NCBI RefSeq assembly: GCF_039503195.1
Contig: NZ_JBCJKP010000001.1
Location: 2,046,001 to 2,110,000 of the forward strand
DNA from: Streptomyces mirabilis
GTDB taxonomy: Bacteria; Actinomycetota; Actinomycetes; Streptomycetales; Streptomycetaceae
Direction of reading: 5' to 3'
DNA length: 64,000 nt
The notes below the pieces were generated by a model. The model had not been told where the DNA came from. It saw only the letters and a program-made list of their open reading frames with translations, and did no database searches. Made by a program: the position numbers and the translations under genes. This document shows, one piece after another, positions 23,127 to 32,422 of this stretch (position 1 is the first letter of the stretch; every line of letters begins with the position of its first letter).

Positions 23127-23867
23127 TCACCGTCCCCCGGACACCCGCAACACCGCCCCCGTCGTGTACGACGCATCGGGCGACATCAACCACGCGATGG
23201 CCGCGGCGACTTCCTCGGCCTGACCGACGCGACGCAGCGGAATCGACGAGGCGGCGCGCTCGGCGCGGCCCGGATCTCCGCTGGTGGCGTGCATCTCCGT
23301 GGCGATCATGCCGGGTGCGACCGCGTTGACGCGGATGCCGTCCGGGCCGAGTTCCTTGGCGAGGCCCACCGTCAGGGCGTCGACGGCGGCCTTGGTGGCC
23401 GCGTAGTGGACGAAGTCACCGGGGCTGCCGAGTGTGGCCGCCGCCGAGGACACATTGACGATGACGCCGCTCCCCCAGGCCGCCATGGACCGGGCGGCCC
23501 GCCGCGAACACAGCAGCGTGCCCAGCAGGTTGACGTCCACCACACGCCGTAGATCGGCGGGGTCGGTGTCCGCGAGCCTGCCCAGCGGACCGGTCACACC
23601 GGCGTTGTTCACCAATCCCGTCACCGGCCCGAGCCGGTCCGCCGCCGTGTCGAAGAGCCGCTCGACGTCGTCCTCGTCGGAGGTGTCCACGCGTACCGTG
23701 ACGCAGCGGGCCCCGGCCGCGCGGACGGCGCTCGCGGTCCACTCCGCGGCGGCGCCGTCGCGCACGTACCCCACCGCCACGTCGTGTCCGTCCGCCGCGA
23801 GACGCGCGCACGTCGCGGCACCGATCCCCCGGCTGCCGCCCGTGACGACGGTGACATGGCGTGTCAT
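23127..23867 (-). CDS. SDR family oxidoreductase
   Basis: The 246-residue product is a classical short-chain dehydrogenase: TGGSRGIGAATCARLA cofactor loop (about 9-24), LVNNAGVTGPLG, the catalytic Ser in VNVSSAAATLG, and the YAATK pair Tyr/Lys, followed by RVNAVAPGMIATEMHA. The cofactor loop has Ser-Arg after TGG, favouring NADP. Substrate unknown; sequence style is close to FabG-like reductases. The start at 23867 follows CCAGGAGGC. It stands alone, tail to tail with a small hypothetical gene. Confidence 0.9.
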   Translation of the reverse strand: MTRHVTVVTGGSRGIGAATCARLAADGHDVAVGYVRDGAAAEWTASAVRAAGARCVTVRVDTSDEDDVERLFDTAADRLGPVTGLVNNAGVTGPLGRLADTDPADLRRVVDVNLLGTLLCSRRAARSMAAWGSGVIVNVSSAAATLGSPGDFVHYAATKAAVDALTVGLAKELGPDGIRVNAVAPGMIATEMHATSGDPGRAERAASSIPLRRVGQAEEVAAAIAWLMSPDASYTTGAVLRVSGGR

Positions 23868-23975
23868 ACGTGCCTCCTGGTGGCGAACGGGCAACCCGGG
23901 TCCGTATCGAGCCCGTACTCGTCTTCGATCACTCTACGATCGAGGACGCACCGCCGTGCAAGGGGTGAGGATGCG

Positions 23976-24839
23976 TCAACCCGCCCTCATGGATACGTCC
24001 TGGGCGACGGGGTCCGCGGCGACGTACGGCACACGGAACACACGGCCTCGGGGCCCCCACAGCCCGGGGACGCCCTGCCACAGCACGGCCCCGTTCGCGC
24101 GCTCCCAGCCCGCGGTCGCCCGGGACCGCGCCCCCTGGGTCAGGGCAAGCGTGACCAGCATGATCGGCGGCAGCACCTGATGGGACGCCAGGCCGATGAA
24201 CAGGAACCAGCAGGCCATGACGCCCCCGAATCCCGCCGTGCGCCGCAGCAACAGCCGCCGCACCGCGTCCTGCCCGTCGCGTGGTGCGGCGACGCTCTCG
24301 ATCGGCGAGGCATCGTCGTAGGTGCGGCGCAGGCGGGCGGGGAGACGAAGACCCATCGGCGGCAGCAGCACGGACACGAAAGCGATCGCTGTCGATCCCA
24401 TCATCAGCGTCTCGCGGTCGTGAGCCGTGCCGACCAGGGCACACAGCACCGCTTCGGACAGCACCGCGCCCCCGGCCATCATCAGCGCGGAGATCCGCTC
24501 CAGATACACCACGCGTATCAGCCCGTCGCGCGCGTCACCAGCCATCGTCGTACCCCTCTCACAGCCCGGACGCCCCCACGGGCAGGCAAACCCCGTCGCC
24601 TCACCGGCAGCACCGACGGTGAGGACGCAGGACAGGACGATGCCGGCGTACGCGTCGTCGTCCCAGGAGCCGGACGGGCTGATGGTCAGCGCCATCCAGC
24701 AGAAGTACGCGGCGACGAGGGTGAGCAGGGTCAGGGATACGGCGAGCGCCAGGCGTAGGCAGCCGCGGTATTCGTCCGGGTGAGACGAGTGGGACGCGTG
24801 AGCGAGGGGACTACGGTCGGCGTCGGGCAGTCCGGTCAA
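23976..24839 (-). CDS. Hypothetical membrane protein
   Basis: The 287-residue product has hydrophobic segments at roughly residues 30-55, 65-83, 115-135, 145-165 and 205-235, and a C-terminal soluble part that is Gly/Arg-rich. No family motif was recognised. The proposed TTG start overlaps the upstream gene's stop (TTGA), which argues for translational coupling to the maltokinase-cap-like gene. Later in-frame ATG starts are possible. The gene pair's joint role is unknown. Confidence 0.6.
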   Translation of the reverse strand: MTGLPDADRSPLAHASHSSHPDEYRGCLRLALAVSLTLLTLVAAYFCWMALTISPSGSWDDDAYAGIVLSCVLTVGAAGEATGFACPWGRPGCERGTTMAGDARDGLIRVVYLERISALMMAGGAVLSEAVLCALVGTAHDRETLMMGSTAIAFVSVLLPPMGLRLPARLRRTYDDASPIESVAAPRDGQDAVRRLLLRRTAGFGGVMACWFLFIGLASHQVLPPIMLVTLALTQGARSRATAGWERANGAVLWQGVPGLWGPRGRVFRVPYVAADPVAQDVSMRAG

Positions 24840-25537
24840 CGCGCCGTGTCGCGCAGGACGACGAACAGGCCGCGGCTCTCGTCGCCGTTCTTCGCCCGCC
24901 AGTCGGCGACGACATGTCCTCGGGCCGACCGGGCCGCATGGGACCGGGCAGCCTGCGAGTCGGACCGGAGGACGCGCATGACGTCGATGGTCACGGCGCC
25001 CGCCGACCGACCGTGCGGCCCGGCTTCCTCCTTGGTTTCCACCATGATGGCGGTGCCGTGCTGCCGGTCGTCGACGGCTGCCGACGCGATCACGGTGGAG
25101 AAGCCGGCTCCAGTGAAGTGGCTGGTGACGGACGGGGCGGGAGTGTCGGTCTCGCTCTGCGCCTGCGGTTCGGCGCGGCCCTGGAGGAGATCGAGCAGTT
25201 GAGCGACGAGGACCGGGTCATGGGTCCCGTCGTACACCCACCGCCGTCCCAACACCCCGTGCTCGGACGTGCCGATGAGCGCCCGATCGGCTCCGTCGAG
25301 CGGCGCCCCACGGTAGCTGAGCGGCACGTGGTAGGAGCGCGGTCGCTCGCCGGAGTTGTCCGTGACCACCATGAACTCGATTCCCACCTCCCCTTGAGGA
25401 TCATCGAGCCGGAACCCACCGGCCTTGGTCAGGTGCGGCTCACTCGCCGCGCCGATGTACCACGGCTGCCCGGGAAGCCAGGCGGCGAGGAGTTCCAGCT
25501 TGCTGGGCGTCATCGTGGTCTTGTAGATCACAGCCAT
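24836..25537 (-). CDS. Maltokinase N-terminal cap-like domain protein
   Basis: The 233-residue product begins MAVIYKTTMTPSKLELLAAW and LPGQPWYIG, then AGGFRLDDPQGEVGIEFMVV, VPLSYRGAPLDGADRALIGT and EHGVLGRRWVYDGTHDPVLV. This is the cap domain found at the N-terminus of mycobacterial-type maltokinases, here without the kinase domain. Stand-alone versions are common in Streptomyces and sometimes labelled glucan-related, but no activity has been proven. It lies four bases after the LLM oxidoreductase stop and overlaps the next gene, so it is the middle of a three-gene unit. Confidence 0.8.
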   Translation of the reverse strand: MAVIYKTTMTPSKLELLAAWLPGQPWYIGAASEPHLTKAGGFRLDDPQGEVGIEFMVVTDNSGERPRSYHVPLSYRGAPLDGADRALIGTSEHGVLGRRWVYDGTHDPVLVAQLLDLLQGRAEPQAQSETDTPAPSVTSHFTGAGFSTVIASAAVDDRQHGTAIMVETKEEAGPHGRSAGAVTIDVMRVLRSDSQAARSHAARSARGHVVADWRAKNGDESRGLFVVLRDTAR

Positions 25538-25540
25538 GCT

Positions 25541-26566
25541 TCATGAACGTCGCCCGTCGGCACGAGGTTCCTCCATGACGTGCCGCTTGACGAGTTCGTA
25601 CGACCTCAGTCGGTCGGCCAAGGCGTAGACGGGCGTCACCAGCATGAGTTCGTCGGCACCCGTCAGGTCCGCCAGGTCCGTCAGGTGCTTCGCGACGGTC
25701 TCGGGTGAGCCGTGTGCCTGATGGACACGGAAGCTCGTCAGCACGCGCGCTTCTTCCGCGGTGAACGAGTGGGCCGCCGCCTCTTCGGGCGTGGGGAAGG
25801 GAAGGTCGCCTCGCCCCTTGAGGAGTCCGGCCTTGACGACGCCCATCGGGCCGGCCAGCCGGGCCGCCTCCTCATCGGTCTCGGCGCATACCGTTTCCAC
25901 GCAGATCAGCACGCGCGGGCGAGCGCACCAGCGGGAGGGGGAGAAACGCTCGCGGTAGTGGCCGAGCGCGGCCAGGGTGTTGTCGGGACGAATGTGATGG
26001 GCGAAGGCGATCGGCAGCCCGAGTTCCGCGGCGAGCGCGGCGCCCGCCGTGCTCGATGAGAGCAGCCACGGCTCCGGGAGCGGGCTGAGCGCGACTTCGT
26101 CCACCAGGAAACGCAGAGTCGAGGACACGTCGTCGCGGTACTCGTCGTCCGTTGTCGGACCGGCCCCGCGGCGCAGGGCCCGCGCCGTGGAATCGTCGAA
26201 GGTACCCGGGCCGCGGCCGATGCCCAGGTCGATCCGGCCCGCGTGCAGTGCGGACAGCGTGCCGAATTGCTCCGCCAGCATGATCGGGGCGTGGTGCGGA
26301 GCGAGAACGCCCCCGGAGCCGAGACGGATGGACGACGTCAACGCGGCCGCGTGGGCGGTCAGGACGACGGGCGGGAACGCTCCGATGGCCGGGGAATGGT
26401 GATGCTCGGCGTACCAGAGTCGCAGGTAACCGAGGTCTTCCAGGCGCCGGGCGAACTCGGTGGTGTCTCGTAACGTGTCTGCGGCTCCGGCGCCCGCTTG
26501 GACCATGGCCACTTCGAGCGCGCTGAGCGGTACGGTGATCATCCGATCAGTATAGAAATCGCCCAT
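25541..26566 (-). CDS. LLM-class flavin-dependent oxidoreductase
   Basis: The 341-residue TIM-barrel protein shows the bacterial-luciferase-like pattern: FARRLEDLGYLRLWYAEHHH (about 35-54), RLGSGGVLAPHHAPIMLAEQ, FGTLSALHAGRIDLGIGRGP, and a C-terminal HGSPETVAKHLTDLADLTGA. Members use FMN or F420; the sequence does not settle which. The start at 26566 has GGGAG nine bases upstream, while a second ATG at 26542 has no ribosome binding site. It is probably co-transcribed with the two downstream genes, and is divergent from an NTF2-like gene. Confidence 0.88.
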   Translation of the reverse strand: MGDFYTDRMITVPLSALEVAMVQAGAGAADTLRDTTEFARRLEDLGYLRLWYAEHHHSPAIGAFPPVVLTAHAAALTSSIRLGSGGVLAPHHAPIMLAEQFGTLSALHAGRIDLGIGRGPGTFDDSTARALRRGAGPTTDDEYRDDVSSTLRFLVDEVALSPLPEPWLLSSSTAGAALAAELGLPIAFAHHIRPDNTLAALGHYRERFSPSRWCARPRVLICVETVCAETDEEAARLAGPMGVVKAGLLKGRGDLPFPTPEEAAAHSFTAEEARVLTSFRVHQAHGSPETVAKHLTDLADLTGADELMLVTPVYALADRLRSYELVKRHVMEEPRADGRRS

Positions 26567-26658
26567 CCGCACCAACTCCCTTTGCTTACGAGGCGGAGTT
26601 ATACACCTGTTGGCGCACGCCCCTTGGCTGCGCACCCGCCGTGGCCAACACTGAGCCG

Positions 26659-27144
26659 ATGACGCAGCGTGTAGAGCTCGCGACCGTGATGGACCGATTC
26701 GCCGTGGACGGACTCGTGACCGAGTACGCGGTGGCCGTCGACGACGGCGACTGGGAGGCGTACCGGAGGCTGTTCGCACCGGACGGACGCGCCGACTACC
26801 GCTCGGCCGGCGGGATCGAGGGCGGCGCCGACGAGGTCGCGGGATGGCTCGCGCGGAGCATGGAGCTCTTCCCCATGCGCCAGCATCTGATCGTGAACCG
26901 GCGGCTGCGGTTCGGGGCGCTGGACCAGGAAACGGGCGACACGGCCCGGGTCCAGGCGGACTACATCAATCCGATGCGGTTCGCGGGCCACGACGGTGGG
27001 TCCACCGCGCCCGACTTCGTGTGCGGCGGCCGGTACGCCTTCGAACTGGTGCGTACGGACCTGGGCTGGCGCCTGCGCGAGGTCGTCGTCCAGGAGAAAT
27101 GGCGCCGCGCGCCCCAGCCGGGCCGGGAACCCGCCGCCACCTGA
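26659..27144 (+). CDS. SnoaL/NTF2-like protein
   Basis: The 161-residue product has the cone-shaped NTF2 fold pattern: an N-terminal helix with VDGLVTEYAVAVDDGDWEAY, RRLFAPDGRADYR, then strands QHLIVNRRLRF and WRLREVVVQEKWRR. Such proteins include polyketide cyclases, dehydratases and small-molecule-binding proteins, and no catalytic residue can be assigned here. An alternative GTG start six codons upstream is in frame. It is followed by lnt in the same direction, about 125 bases away. Confidence 0.8.
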   Translation: MTQRVELATVMDRFAVDGLVTEYAVAVDDGDWEAYRRLFAPDGRADYRSAGGIEGGADEVAGWLARSMELFPMRQHLIVNRRLRFGALDQETGDTARVQADYINPMRFAGHDGGSTAPDFVCGGRYAFELVRTDLGWRLREVVVQEKWRRAPQPGREPAAT

Positions 27145-27268
27145 CCGGACGCGCCGACCGCAAGCCGCCCGAGTACACCCTGACCGGAAAGCCCTGACGG
27201 GAGGCCCTCTGTCGGAGATCGTCGCCGACGCGCACACTGGAGGCATCCCCCGGGGAGGGAGACCCTGT

Positions 27269-28879
27269 ATGAAGAGGCCCGAGCGTTGGCCCGAGCGTTG
27301 GCTGGGCAGTGGGCCCGATCTGTGGCTCGCCTCCCCGTGGCGGCGCGCGATCGTCGCCGTAGTGGCCGGCGCACTGCCGATGCTCGCCTTCCCCGCCCCT
27401 TCTTGGTGGTGGTTCGCCTACGTCGCCCTGGTGCCCTGGATCCTGCTGGCCCGCTCGGCCCCGACGGGCAGGCGGGCCGCCTACGACGGCTGGTTCGGCG
27501 GGCTGGGTTTCATGCTGGCCGTGCACCACTGGCTGCTGCCGAGTCTGAATGTCTTCACGGTCGTCATAGCGGCACTGCTCGGCGCGCTGTGGGCGCCCTG
27601 GGGCTGGCTCGTCCGGCGGTTCCTCGGCGGGGTGCCCTCGGCGGGGCGGGTCGGGGCCGCGCTCCTCGTCCTGCCGTCGGGGTGGCTGATCGTCGAACTC
27701 GTCCGGTCCTGGCAGGGCCTCGGCGGGCCCTGGGGACTGCTCGGGTCGAGCCAGTGGCAGGTCGGACCCGCGCTGCGACTCGCATCGGTCGGCGGGGTGT
27801 GGCTGCTCAGCTTCCTGGTGGTCGCCGTCAATGTGGCGCTCGCCGTACTGGTCGCGGTGCGTGAGTCCCGTGTGCCCGCCGTCGCCGGACTGGTCGCGAC
27901 GGCCGCCGTGACCTCGGCGACCTGGGTGTGGTCGCCGCGCCCGGACGTGACGGGCCAGGTACGGATCGCCGTCGTACAGCCCGGGGTGATCGGCGGCGCG
28001 GACAGTGCGGAGGCGCGTTTCTCACGCGAGGAGGCCCTCACCCGCACCCTCGCCGGGCAGGATCCCGACCTCGTCGTCTGGGGTGAGAGCAGCGTCGGCT
28101 TCGACCTCGCGCACCGCCCCGACCTGGCGAACCGGCTCGCCGCGCTGTCCCGGCTGACCGGCGCCGACATCATGGTGAACGTCGACGCGCACCGCTCCGA
28201 CCGGCCCGGGATCTACAAGAGTTCGGTCCTGGTGGGACCGCAGGGCCCGACGGGCGACCGCTACGACAAGATGCGGCTCGTCCCCTTCGGCGAGTACATA
28301 CCCGCGCGTTCCCTCCTCGGCTGGGCGACCTCGGTCGGGAAAGCGGCGGGCGAGGACCGCAGGAAGGGCACCGAGCAGGTCGTGATGAACGTCGGGCACG
28401 GACTGCGCGTCGGCCCGCTGATCTGCTTCGAGACCGCCTTCCCCGACATGAGCCGCCATCTCGCCCAGGACGGCGCCGGGGTGCTCCTCGCACAGTCCTC
28501 GACCTCGACCTTCCAGCACAGCTGGGCCCCCGAGCAGCACGCCTCGCTCGCCGCGCTGAGGGCCGCCGAGACCGGCCGCCCGATGGTGCACGCGACGCTG
28601 ACCGGCGTCTCCGCCGTCTACGGCCCGAGCGGCGAGCGGATCGGCTCCTGGCTCGGCACGGACGCGAGCGCGGCGGTGGTGTACGACGTACCGCTCGCGC
28701 ACGGCGTCACCCCGTACGTCCGGTTCGGCGACTGGCCGGTGCACGCGGCGCTGCTGATCCTGGCGGGGCTGTGCGCGACGGAGGGCTTCCGGGCGTTCAG
28801 GACCCGGCGGACCGCTCCTGAACCGCTCGTACCACCCGCTCGCACAGTTCATGAGTCGCCAGCGCGTCACGGGCGCTGA
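27269..28879 (+). CDS. lnt: Apolipoprotein N-acyltransferase
   Basis: The 536-residue product has an N-terminal membrane region of about six helices (20-240) and a C-terminal nitrilase domain with the catalytic triad: Glu in VVWGESSVGF, Lys in YDKMRLVPFGEYIPARSL, Cys in PLICFETAFPDM. It transfers a third acyl chain to the N-terminal cysteine of lipoproteins, such as those encoded at 30487, 34122 and 54722. The start follows GGGGAGGGA. Streptomyces usually have two lnt genes; which this is cannot be told. Its last 83 bases overlap the 3' end of a convergent Gfo/Idh/MocA gene. Confidence 0.93.
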   Translation: MKRPERWPERWLGSGPDLWLASPWRRAIVAVVAGALPMLAFPAPSWWWFAYVALVPWILLARSAPTGRRAAYDGWFGGLGFMLAVHHWLLPSLNVFTVVIAALLGALWAPWGWLVRRFLGGVPSAGRVGAALLVLPSGWLIVELVRSWQGLGGPWGLLGSSQWQVGPALRLASVGGVWLLSFLVVAVNVALAVLVAVRESRVPAVAGLVATAAVTSATWVWSPRPDVTGQVRIAVVQPGVIGGADSAEARFSREEALTRTLAGQDPDLVVWGESSVGFDLAHRPDLANRLAALSRLTGADIMVNVDAHRSDRPGIYKSSVLVGPQGPTGDRYDKMRLVPFGEYIPARSLLGWATSVGKAAGEDRRKGTEQVVMNVGHGLRVGPLICFETAFPDMSRHLAQDGAGVLLAQSSTSTFQHSWAPEQHASLAALRAAETGRPMVHATLTGVSAVYGPSGERIGSWLGTDASAAVVYDVPLAHGVTPYVRFGDWPVHAALLILAGLCATEGFRAFRTRRTAPEPLVPPARTVHESPARHGR

Positions 28880-29708
28880 GTACCTTGCCGACGCGCACCG
28901 CGTCGAGGAAGGCGAGCACACTCTGCTCGATGCCGCGCTGCCGGGCCACCGGCACCCAGTCCCCGCGCCGCCGCACCGAAGGCTGCCCCTTGTGGTCGAT
29001 CACCTCCGCGAGGTTGACCACCTGGCGTTTGGTGTCCTGCCCCGAGACCTCGAGGATCTCCTCCGCCGAGCCGCTCAGCCGGTTCATCACACCCAGCGCC
29101 GTGAAGCCGTCCCCGGCGAGTTGCAGCACGACATGGTGCACCAGGCCGCCCTCGACCCGGGCCCGCACGCTCACGTCGTCGATCGGCCCCGGCGCCAGGA
29201 ACCGCAGCGTGTCCACGACATGGATGAAGTCGTCGAGGACCATCGTGCGCACGTCCTCGGGCAGCCCTATGCGGTTCTTCTGCATCAGGATCAGGTCGCG
29301 GGGGTGATCGGCGCACTGCGTGTACCCGGGCGCGTGACGCCGGTTGAAGCCGACGGCGAGGCTGACGTTCCGCTCCTCCGCGAGCCGCACCAGACGCTCG
29401 GAGTCGGCGAGTTCGTACGCGAGCGGCTTGTCGACGAAGGTCGGCACGCCCGCTTCCAGCAGCCGCGTCACGATCTCGGGGTGCGCGACGGTCGCCGCGT
29501 GCACGAACGCCGCGTCGAGGTTCTGCGCCAGCAGATCCGACAGGTCGGTGTGCCGCTGCTCCGGCGGCAGGCGGAGGCTGTCGCCGACCCGGGCCAGCGT
29601 CGCGGGCGTCCGCGTCTGCAGATGCAGCTCGACCCCCGGCTGGACACCGAGCACCGGCAGGTACGCCTTCCGCGCGATGTCGCCGAGTCCGATGCAGCCG
29701 ACCTTCAC
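28797..29708 (-). CDS. Gfo/Idh/MocA family oxidoreductase
   Basis: The 303-residue product begins MKVGCIGLGDIARKAYLPVL with the Rossmann glycine loop and has VDKPLAYELADSERLVRLAE (catalytic Lys of the E/D-KP motif), FNRRHAPGY, and DDFIHVVDTLRFLAPG (His/Asp region). It is shorter than the 400-residue relative at 18557 and more like the virulence-factor MviM group. Substrate unknown. The two 3' ends of this gene and lnt overlap by 83 bases on opposite strands. Confidence 0.88.
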   Translation of the reverse strand: MKVGCIGLGDIARKAYLPVLGVQPGVELHLQTRTPATLARVGDSLRLPPEQRHTDLSDLLAQNLDAAFVHAATVAHPEIVTRLLEAGVPTFVDKPLAYELADSERLVRLAEERNVSLAVGFNRRHAPGYTQCADHPRDLILMQKNRIGLPEDVRTMVLDDFIHVVDTLRFLAPGPIDDVSVRARVEGGLVHHVVLQLAGDGFTALGVMNRLSGSAEEILEVSGQDTKRQVVNLAEVIDHKGQPSVRRRGDWVPVARQRGIEQSVLAFLDAVRVGKVLSARDALATHELCERVVRAVQERSAGS

Positions 29709-29842
29709 GAGGGTCTCCTTCCGTTACGACGCGGGCCTCGCCGGAAGCATACGGCCGCAGTGGAGGGCGGGCAGCGGCCCGGCGACAGTCGGGGGCAGGA
29801 AAAGCCCTGGTGAACGACCGTGCGCTCGACGAAAATACGGGC

Positions 29843-30355
29843 ATGACGAAGCAGCGCACCGAACCCGCGACCAACGCCGACGAACGGTCCATGCTGGAGG
29901 GCTGGCTCGACTACCACCGCGAGACCCTGGAGATGAAGTGCGCGGGCCTCGACGACGCCCAGCTCAGGACCGCCTCGGTCGAGCCCTCCGAGTTGTCCCT
30001 GCTGGGTCTGGTGCGGCACATGGCGGAGGTGGAGCGTGGCTGGTTCCGCAAGGTTCTGGTGGGCGACGATCCGGGGCCGATCTACTGCAGCGAGGAGGAC
30101 CGGGACGGAGAGTTCCATCTCACCGACGCGGACACCTGGGACGAGGCGTACGCCACCTGGCAGGCCGAGATCGGGATCGCCCGGCGCAACGCGGCTCGTT
30201 TCGCGCTGGACGACGCCTGCGAGGGCAGGAGCAAGTTCACCGATGGCCCCATCAACCTGCGGTGGATCTACACCCACATGATCGAGGAGTACGCGCGTCA
30301 CAACGGTCACGCGGATCTCATCCGGGAACGGATCGACGGCGCCACGGGTGAGTGA
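29843..30355 (+). CDS. DinB family protein (DUF664)
   Basis: The 170-residue four-helix-bundle protein has the DUF664 pattern: MLEGWLDYHRETLEMKCAGL, SLLGLVRHMAEVERGWFRKV (first metal-binding His), and LRWIYTHMIEEYARHNGHAD (second and third His). DUF664 members relate to mycothiol- or bacillithiol-dependent DinB-like transferases; this protein could therefore use mycothiol, but that is inference. The start ATG at 29843 was preferred to an upstream GTG because it matches the family's length. Confidence 0.9.
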   Translation: MTKQRTEPATNADERSMLEGWLDYHRETLEMKCAGLDDAQLRTASVEPSELSLLGLVRHMAEVERGWFRKVLVGDDPGPIYCSEEDRDGEFHLTDADTWDEAYATWQAEIGIARRNAARFALDDACEGRSKFTDGPINLRWIYTHMIEEYARHNGHADLIRERIDGATGE

Positions 30356-30486
30356 GACAGGGGCACTCGGCGTCGGGTCACCTTGCGGACACCGGCGCCC
30401 TCCGCAGGGACGGAAGGATCACCCGTGTGGGGCAACCTCCGCTTGTCAGCTCCCCAAAGCGGGCCGGACGCAGCAGAGTTGAGCGG

Positions 30487-30969
30487 GTGCATCGAACGAC
30501 GACCGCCGCAACGCTCCTGGTCACCATGGCCACCGCCACGCTCTCCGGCTGTGTGACCGTCCAGCGACCGCCCGCTCCCACCCTGCCGACGGGGCCGTCC
30601 CGGACGTCGCCGCCGCGTCCCGACGGCAAGGCCGGGCCGCAGATCGTGCAGGCGCCGGCGCGCGAGGCGCTGGAACTCATCGGGCCGTCCCGGAAGCCGT
30701 CACCGAGCGCTCCGGCGCCGCACCGTACGCCCGCCCCGGCGCCCGCCGCCCCGCAGGCCCCTCCGCGCCACCCGGGCGCCGCGCATCACCCACGCCCGCA
30801 GCCTCACCCCCACCCACAGCCCCACCGGCCCGCACCCCGCACCGACGTCCCACCCGTCGCCCCCGAGCTGCCGAACAACACGGACGTGTGTGCCCTCGGC
30901 CGGAAGTACGGAGGCTGGAAGGCGGACAGTCCGGAGGCGGTCATCTGCAAGCGGTCTTACGGGCATTGA
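30487..30969 (+). CDS. Proline-rich lipoprotein
   Basis: The 160-residue product starts (GTG) with VHRTTTAATLLVTMATATLS and the lipobox LSGC at about residue 23, so it should be lipid-anchored outside the cell. Residues 60-125 are Pro/His/Ala-rich low complexity. The C-terminal 30 residues (NNTDVCALGRKYGGWKADSP, EAVICKRSYG) hold two cysteines that could form a disulfide and resemble a small conserved tail in Streptomyces secreted proteins. Role unknown. Confidence 0.75.
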   Translation: MHRTTTAATLLVTMATATLSGCVTVQRPPAPTLPTGPSRTSPPRPDGKAGPQIVQAPAREALELIGPSRKPSPSAPAPHRTPAPAPAAPQAPPRHPGAAHHPRPQPHPHPQPHRPAPRTDVPPVAPELPNNTDVCALGRKYGGWKADSPEAVICKRSYGH

Positions 30970-30991
30970 CCACGGCCGGTGTCCGCAGGAT

Positions 30992-31591
30992 CTAGGGGCG
31001 CTGTCTCGGCGGCCCGAGGGTCTCCCCTCCGGACCCGCCGAAGGGACCGGGCCGCTCGACAGTGCCGGGCCCCTCGACGGAGCCGGGATCCTCCCCCGGC
31101 CCTCCGTGCGACGGGCCCGTCCCGTCGAGTCTCAGCTCCAGACGGCCGATCGCCGCGCGTACGCCGTCCCCGTAACGGTCGTTCCCGAGGGCTCCCGCCG
31201 CGCCCCGGGCATGGCGCAGATGGCTGCGGGCGGCTTCGGAGCGGCCGAGTTTCACATAGTCGGCCGCGAGGTTCAGGTGCAGCGACGGGTAGAACGCGCG
31301 CACCGCGACCGACCGGTGACGCTCGGCGACGTCGCCGTCGGTGAGTTCCTCGGCCGCCGACAACGCCCGCAGGTCCCAGGCCAGTTCGTCCGCGGGGTCG
31401 TCCTGCGTGTCCGCCAGGTAGTGCGCCAGGGTGCAGCGGTGCAGGGGGTCGCCGTCCTCGCCGATCTCCCCCCACAGATCCAGGAAACGCCCCCGAGCCT
31501 CCTCACGGTCACCACCGTGGTGCAGCATGACGACCTGGCCGATCCGGGTCATCATGGCGTCCGGCGCCGCCTGCTCCTGTTGCTCCGCCAC
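30992..31591 (-). CDS. Hypothetical protein with TPR-like helices
   Basis: I chose the GTG at 31591 because GGAGG lies five bases upstream. The 199-residue product has helical pairs: MMTRIGQVVMLHHGGDREEA, HRCTLAHYLADTQDDPADEL, AWDLRALSAAEEL, FYPSLHLNLAADYVKLGRSE, typical of a tetratricopeptide-like Streptomyces family. The last 35 residues are Gly/Pro-rich. Convergent with the lipoprotein gene, whose stop is 22 bases away. A protein-binding role is likely, but the partner is unknown. Confidence 0.75.
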   Translation of the reverse strand: MAEQQEQAAPDAMMTRIGQVVMLHHGGDREEARGRFLDLWGEIGEDGDPLHRCTLAHYLADTQDDPADELAWDLRALSAAEELTDGDVAERHRSVAVRAFYPSLHLNLAADYVKLGRSEAARSHLRHARGAAGALGNDRYGDGVRAAIGRLELRLDGTGPSHGGPGEDPGSVEGPGTVERPGPFGGSGGETLGPPRQRP

Positions 31592-31738
31592 CGCGTCCTC
31601 CAGGCTCGTCGCTGTCCCTTCCGACGCTAACCGGACACACTGACAATGAGGCTCAGGCGCCCCCGGACACCACTGAGCCGCCCCGGTGACGGCCGGACCG
31701 GACGCCCGCACCCGGCCCGGGCCGCTTCCGGTCCCGGA

Positions 31739-32422
31739 TCAGCCGAGGTTCGGAATCCGCCAGTCGATCGGCTCGTGGCCCTGCCCGGCGACCGCCTCGT
31801 TGATCTGCGTGAAGGGGCGGGAGCCGAAGAACTTCTTCGCGGAGAGGGGCGACGGGTGCGCGCCCTTCACCACGATGTGCCGCTTCTCGTCGATGAGCGG
31901 GAGCTTCTTCTGCGCGTAGTTCCCCCACAGGACGAAGACCGCCGGGTCGGGCCGGTCGGCCACGGCACGGATCACCGCGTCCGTGAACTTCTCCCAGCCC
32001 TTGCCCTTGTGCGAGTTGGCCTCACCGGAGCGCACGGTCAGCACCGCGTTCAGCAGCAGGACGCCCTGCTCGGCCCACGGCATCAGATAGCCGTTGTCCG
32101 GGATCGGGGTGCCCAGCTCCTCCTTCATCTCCTTGTAGATGTTGCGCAGCGAGGGCGGGGTCTTCACCCCCGGGCGGACCGAGAAGCACAGGCCGTGGCC
32201 CTGGCCCTCGCCGTGGTACGGGTCCTGGCCGAGGATCAGTACCTTCACCCGCTCGTACGGAGTCGCCTCCAGCGCCGCGAAGACCTCCTCGCGCGGAGGG
32301 TAGACGGGACCGTTGGCGCGCTCCTCCTCGACGAACTCGGTGAGTTCCTTGAAGTAGGGCTGCTGCAGTTCGTCACCCAGGACGCCGCGCCAGGACTCGG
32401 GCAGCATGGCGGTGTCGGTCAC
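31739..32422 (-). CDS. ung: Uracil-DNA glycosylase
   Basis: The 227-residue product has every family-1 UDG motif: the water-activating GQDPYHGEGQGHGLCFSV, the PPSLRNIYKE segment, the uracil-binding Asn in LLLNAVLTVRSGEANSH, VFVLWGNYAQKK, and the HPSPLS minor-groove loop with the catalytic His. It removes uracil from DNA to start base excision repair. The length is normal. It is followed at some distance by a TPR-like gene and preceded by a peptide-binding lipoprotein gene, all on the minus strand, without obvious coupling. Confidence 0.96.
   Translation of the reverse strand: MTDTAMLPESWRGVLGDELQQPYFKELTEFVEEERANGPVYPPREEVFAALEATPYERVKVLILGQDPYHGEGQGHGLCFSVRPGVKTPPSLRNIYKEMKEELGTPIPDNGYLMPWAEQGVLLLNAVLTVRSGEANSHKGKGWEKFTDAVIRAVADRPDPAVFVLWGNYAQKKLPLIDEKRHIVVKGAHPSPLSAKKFFGSRPFTQINEAVAGQGHEPIDWRIPNLG

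Noticed and set aside
29251..29308. Possible tRNA-like fold near a predicted gene boundary
   Set aside because: The bases are inside the Gfo/Idh/MocA coding sequence and no T-loop or CCA-proximal stem was found. No tRNA was recognised anywhere in the window.
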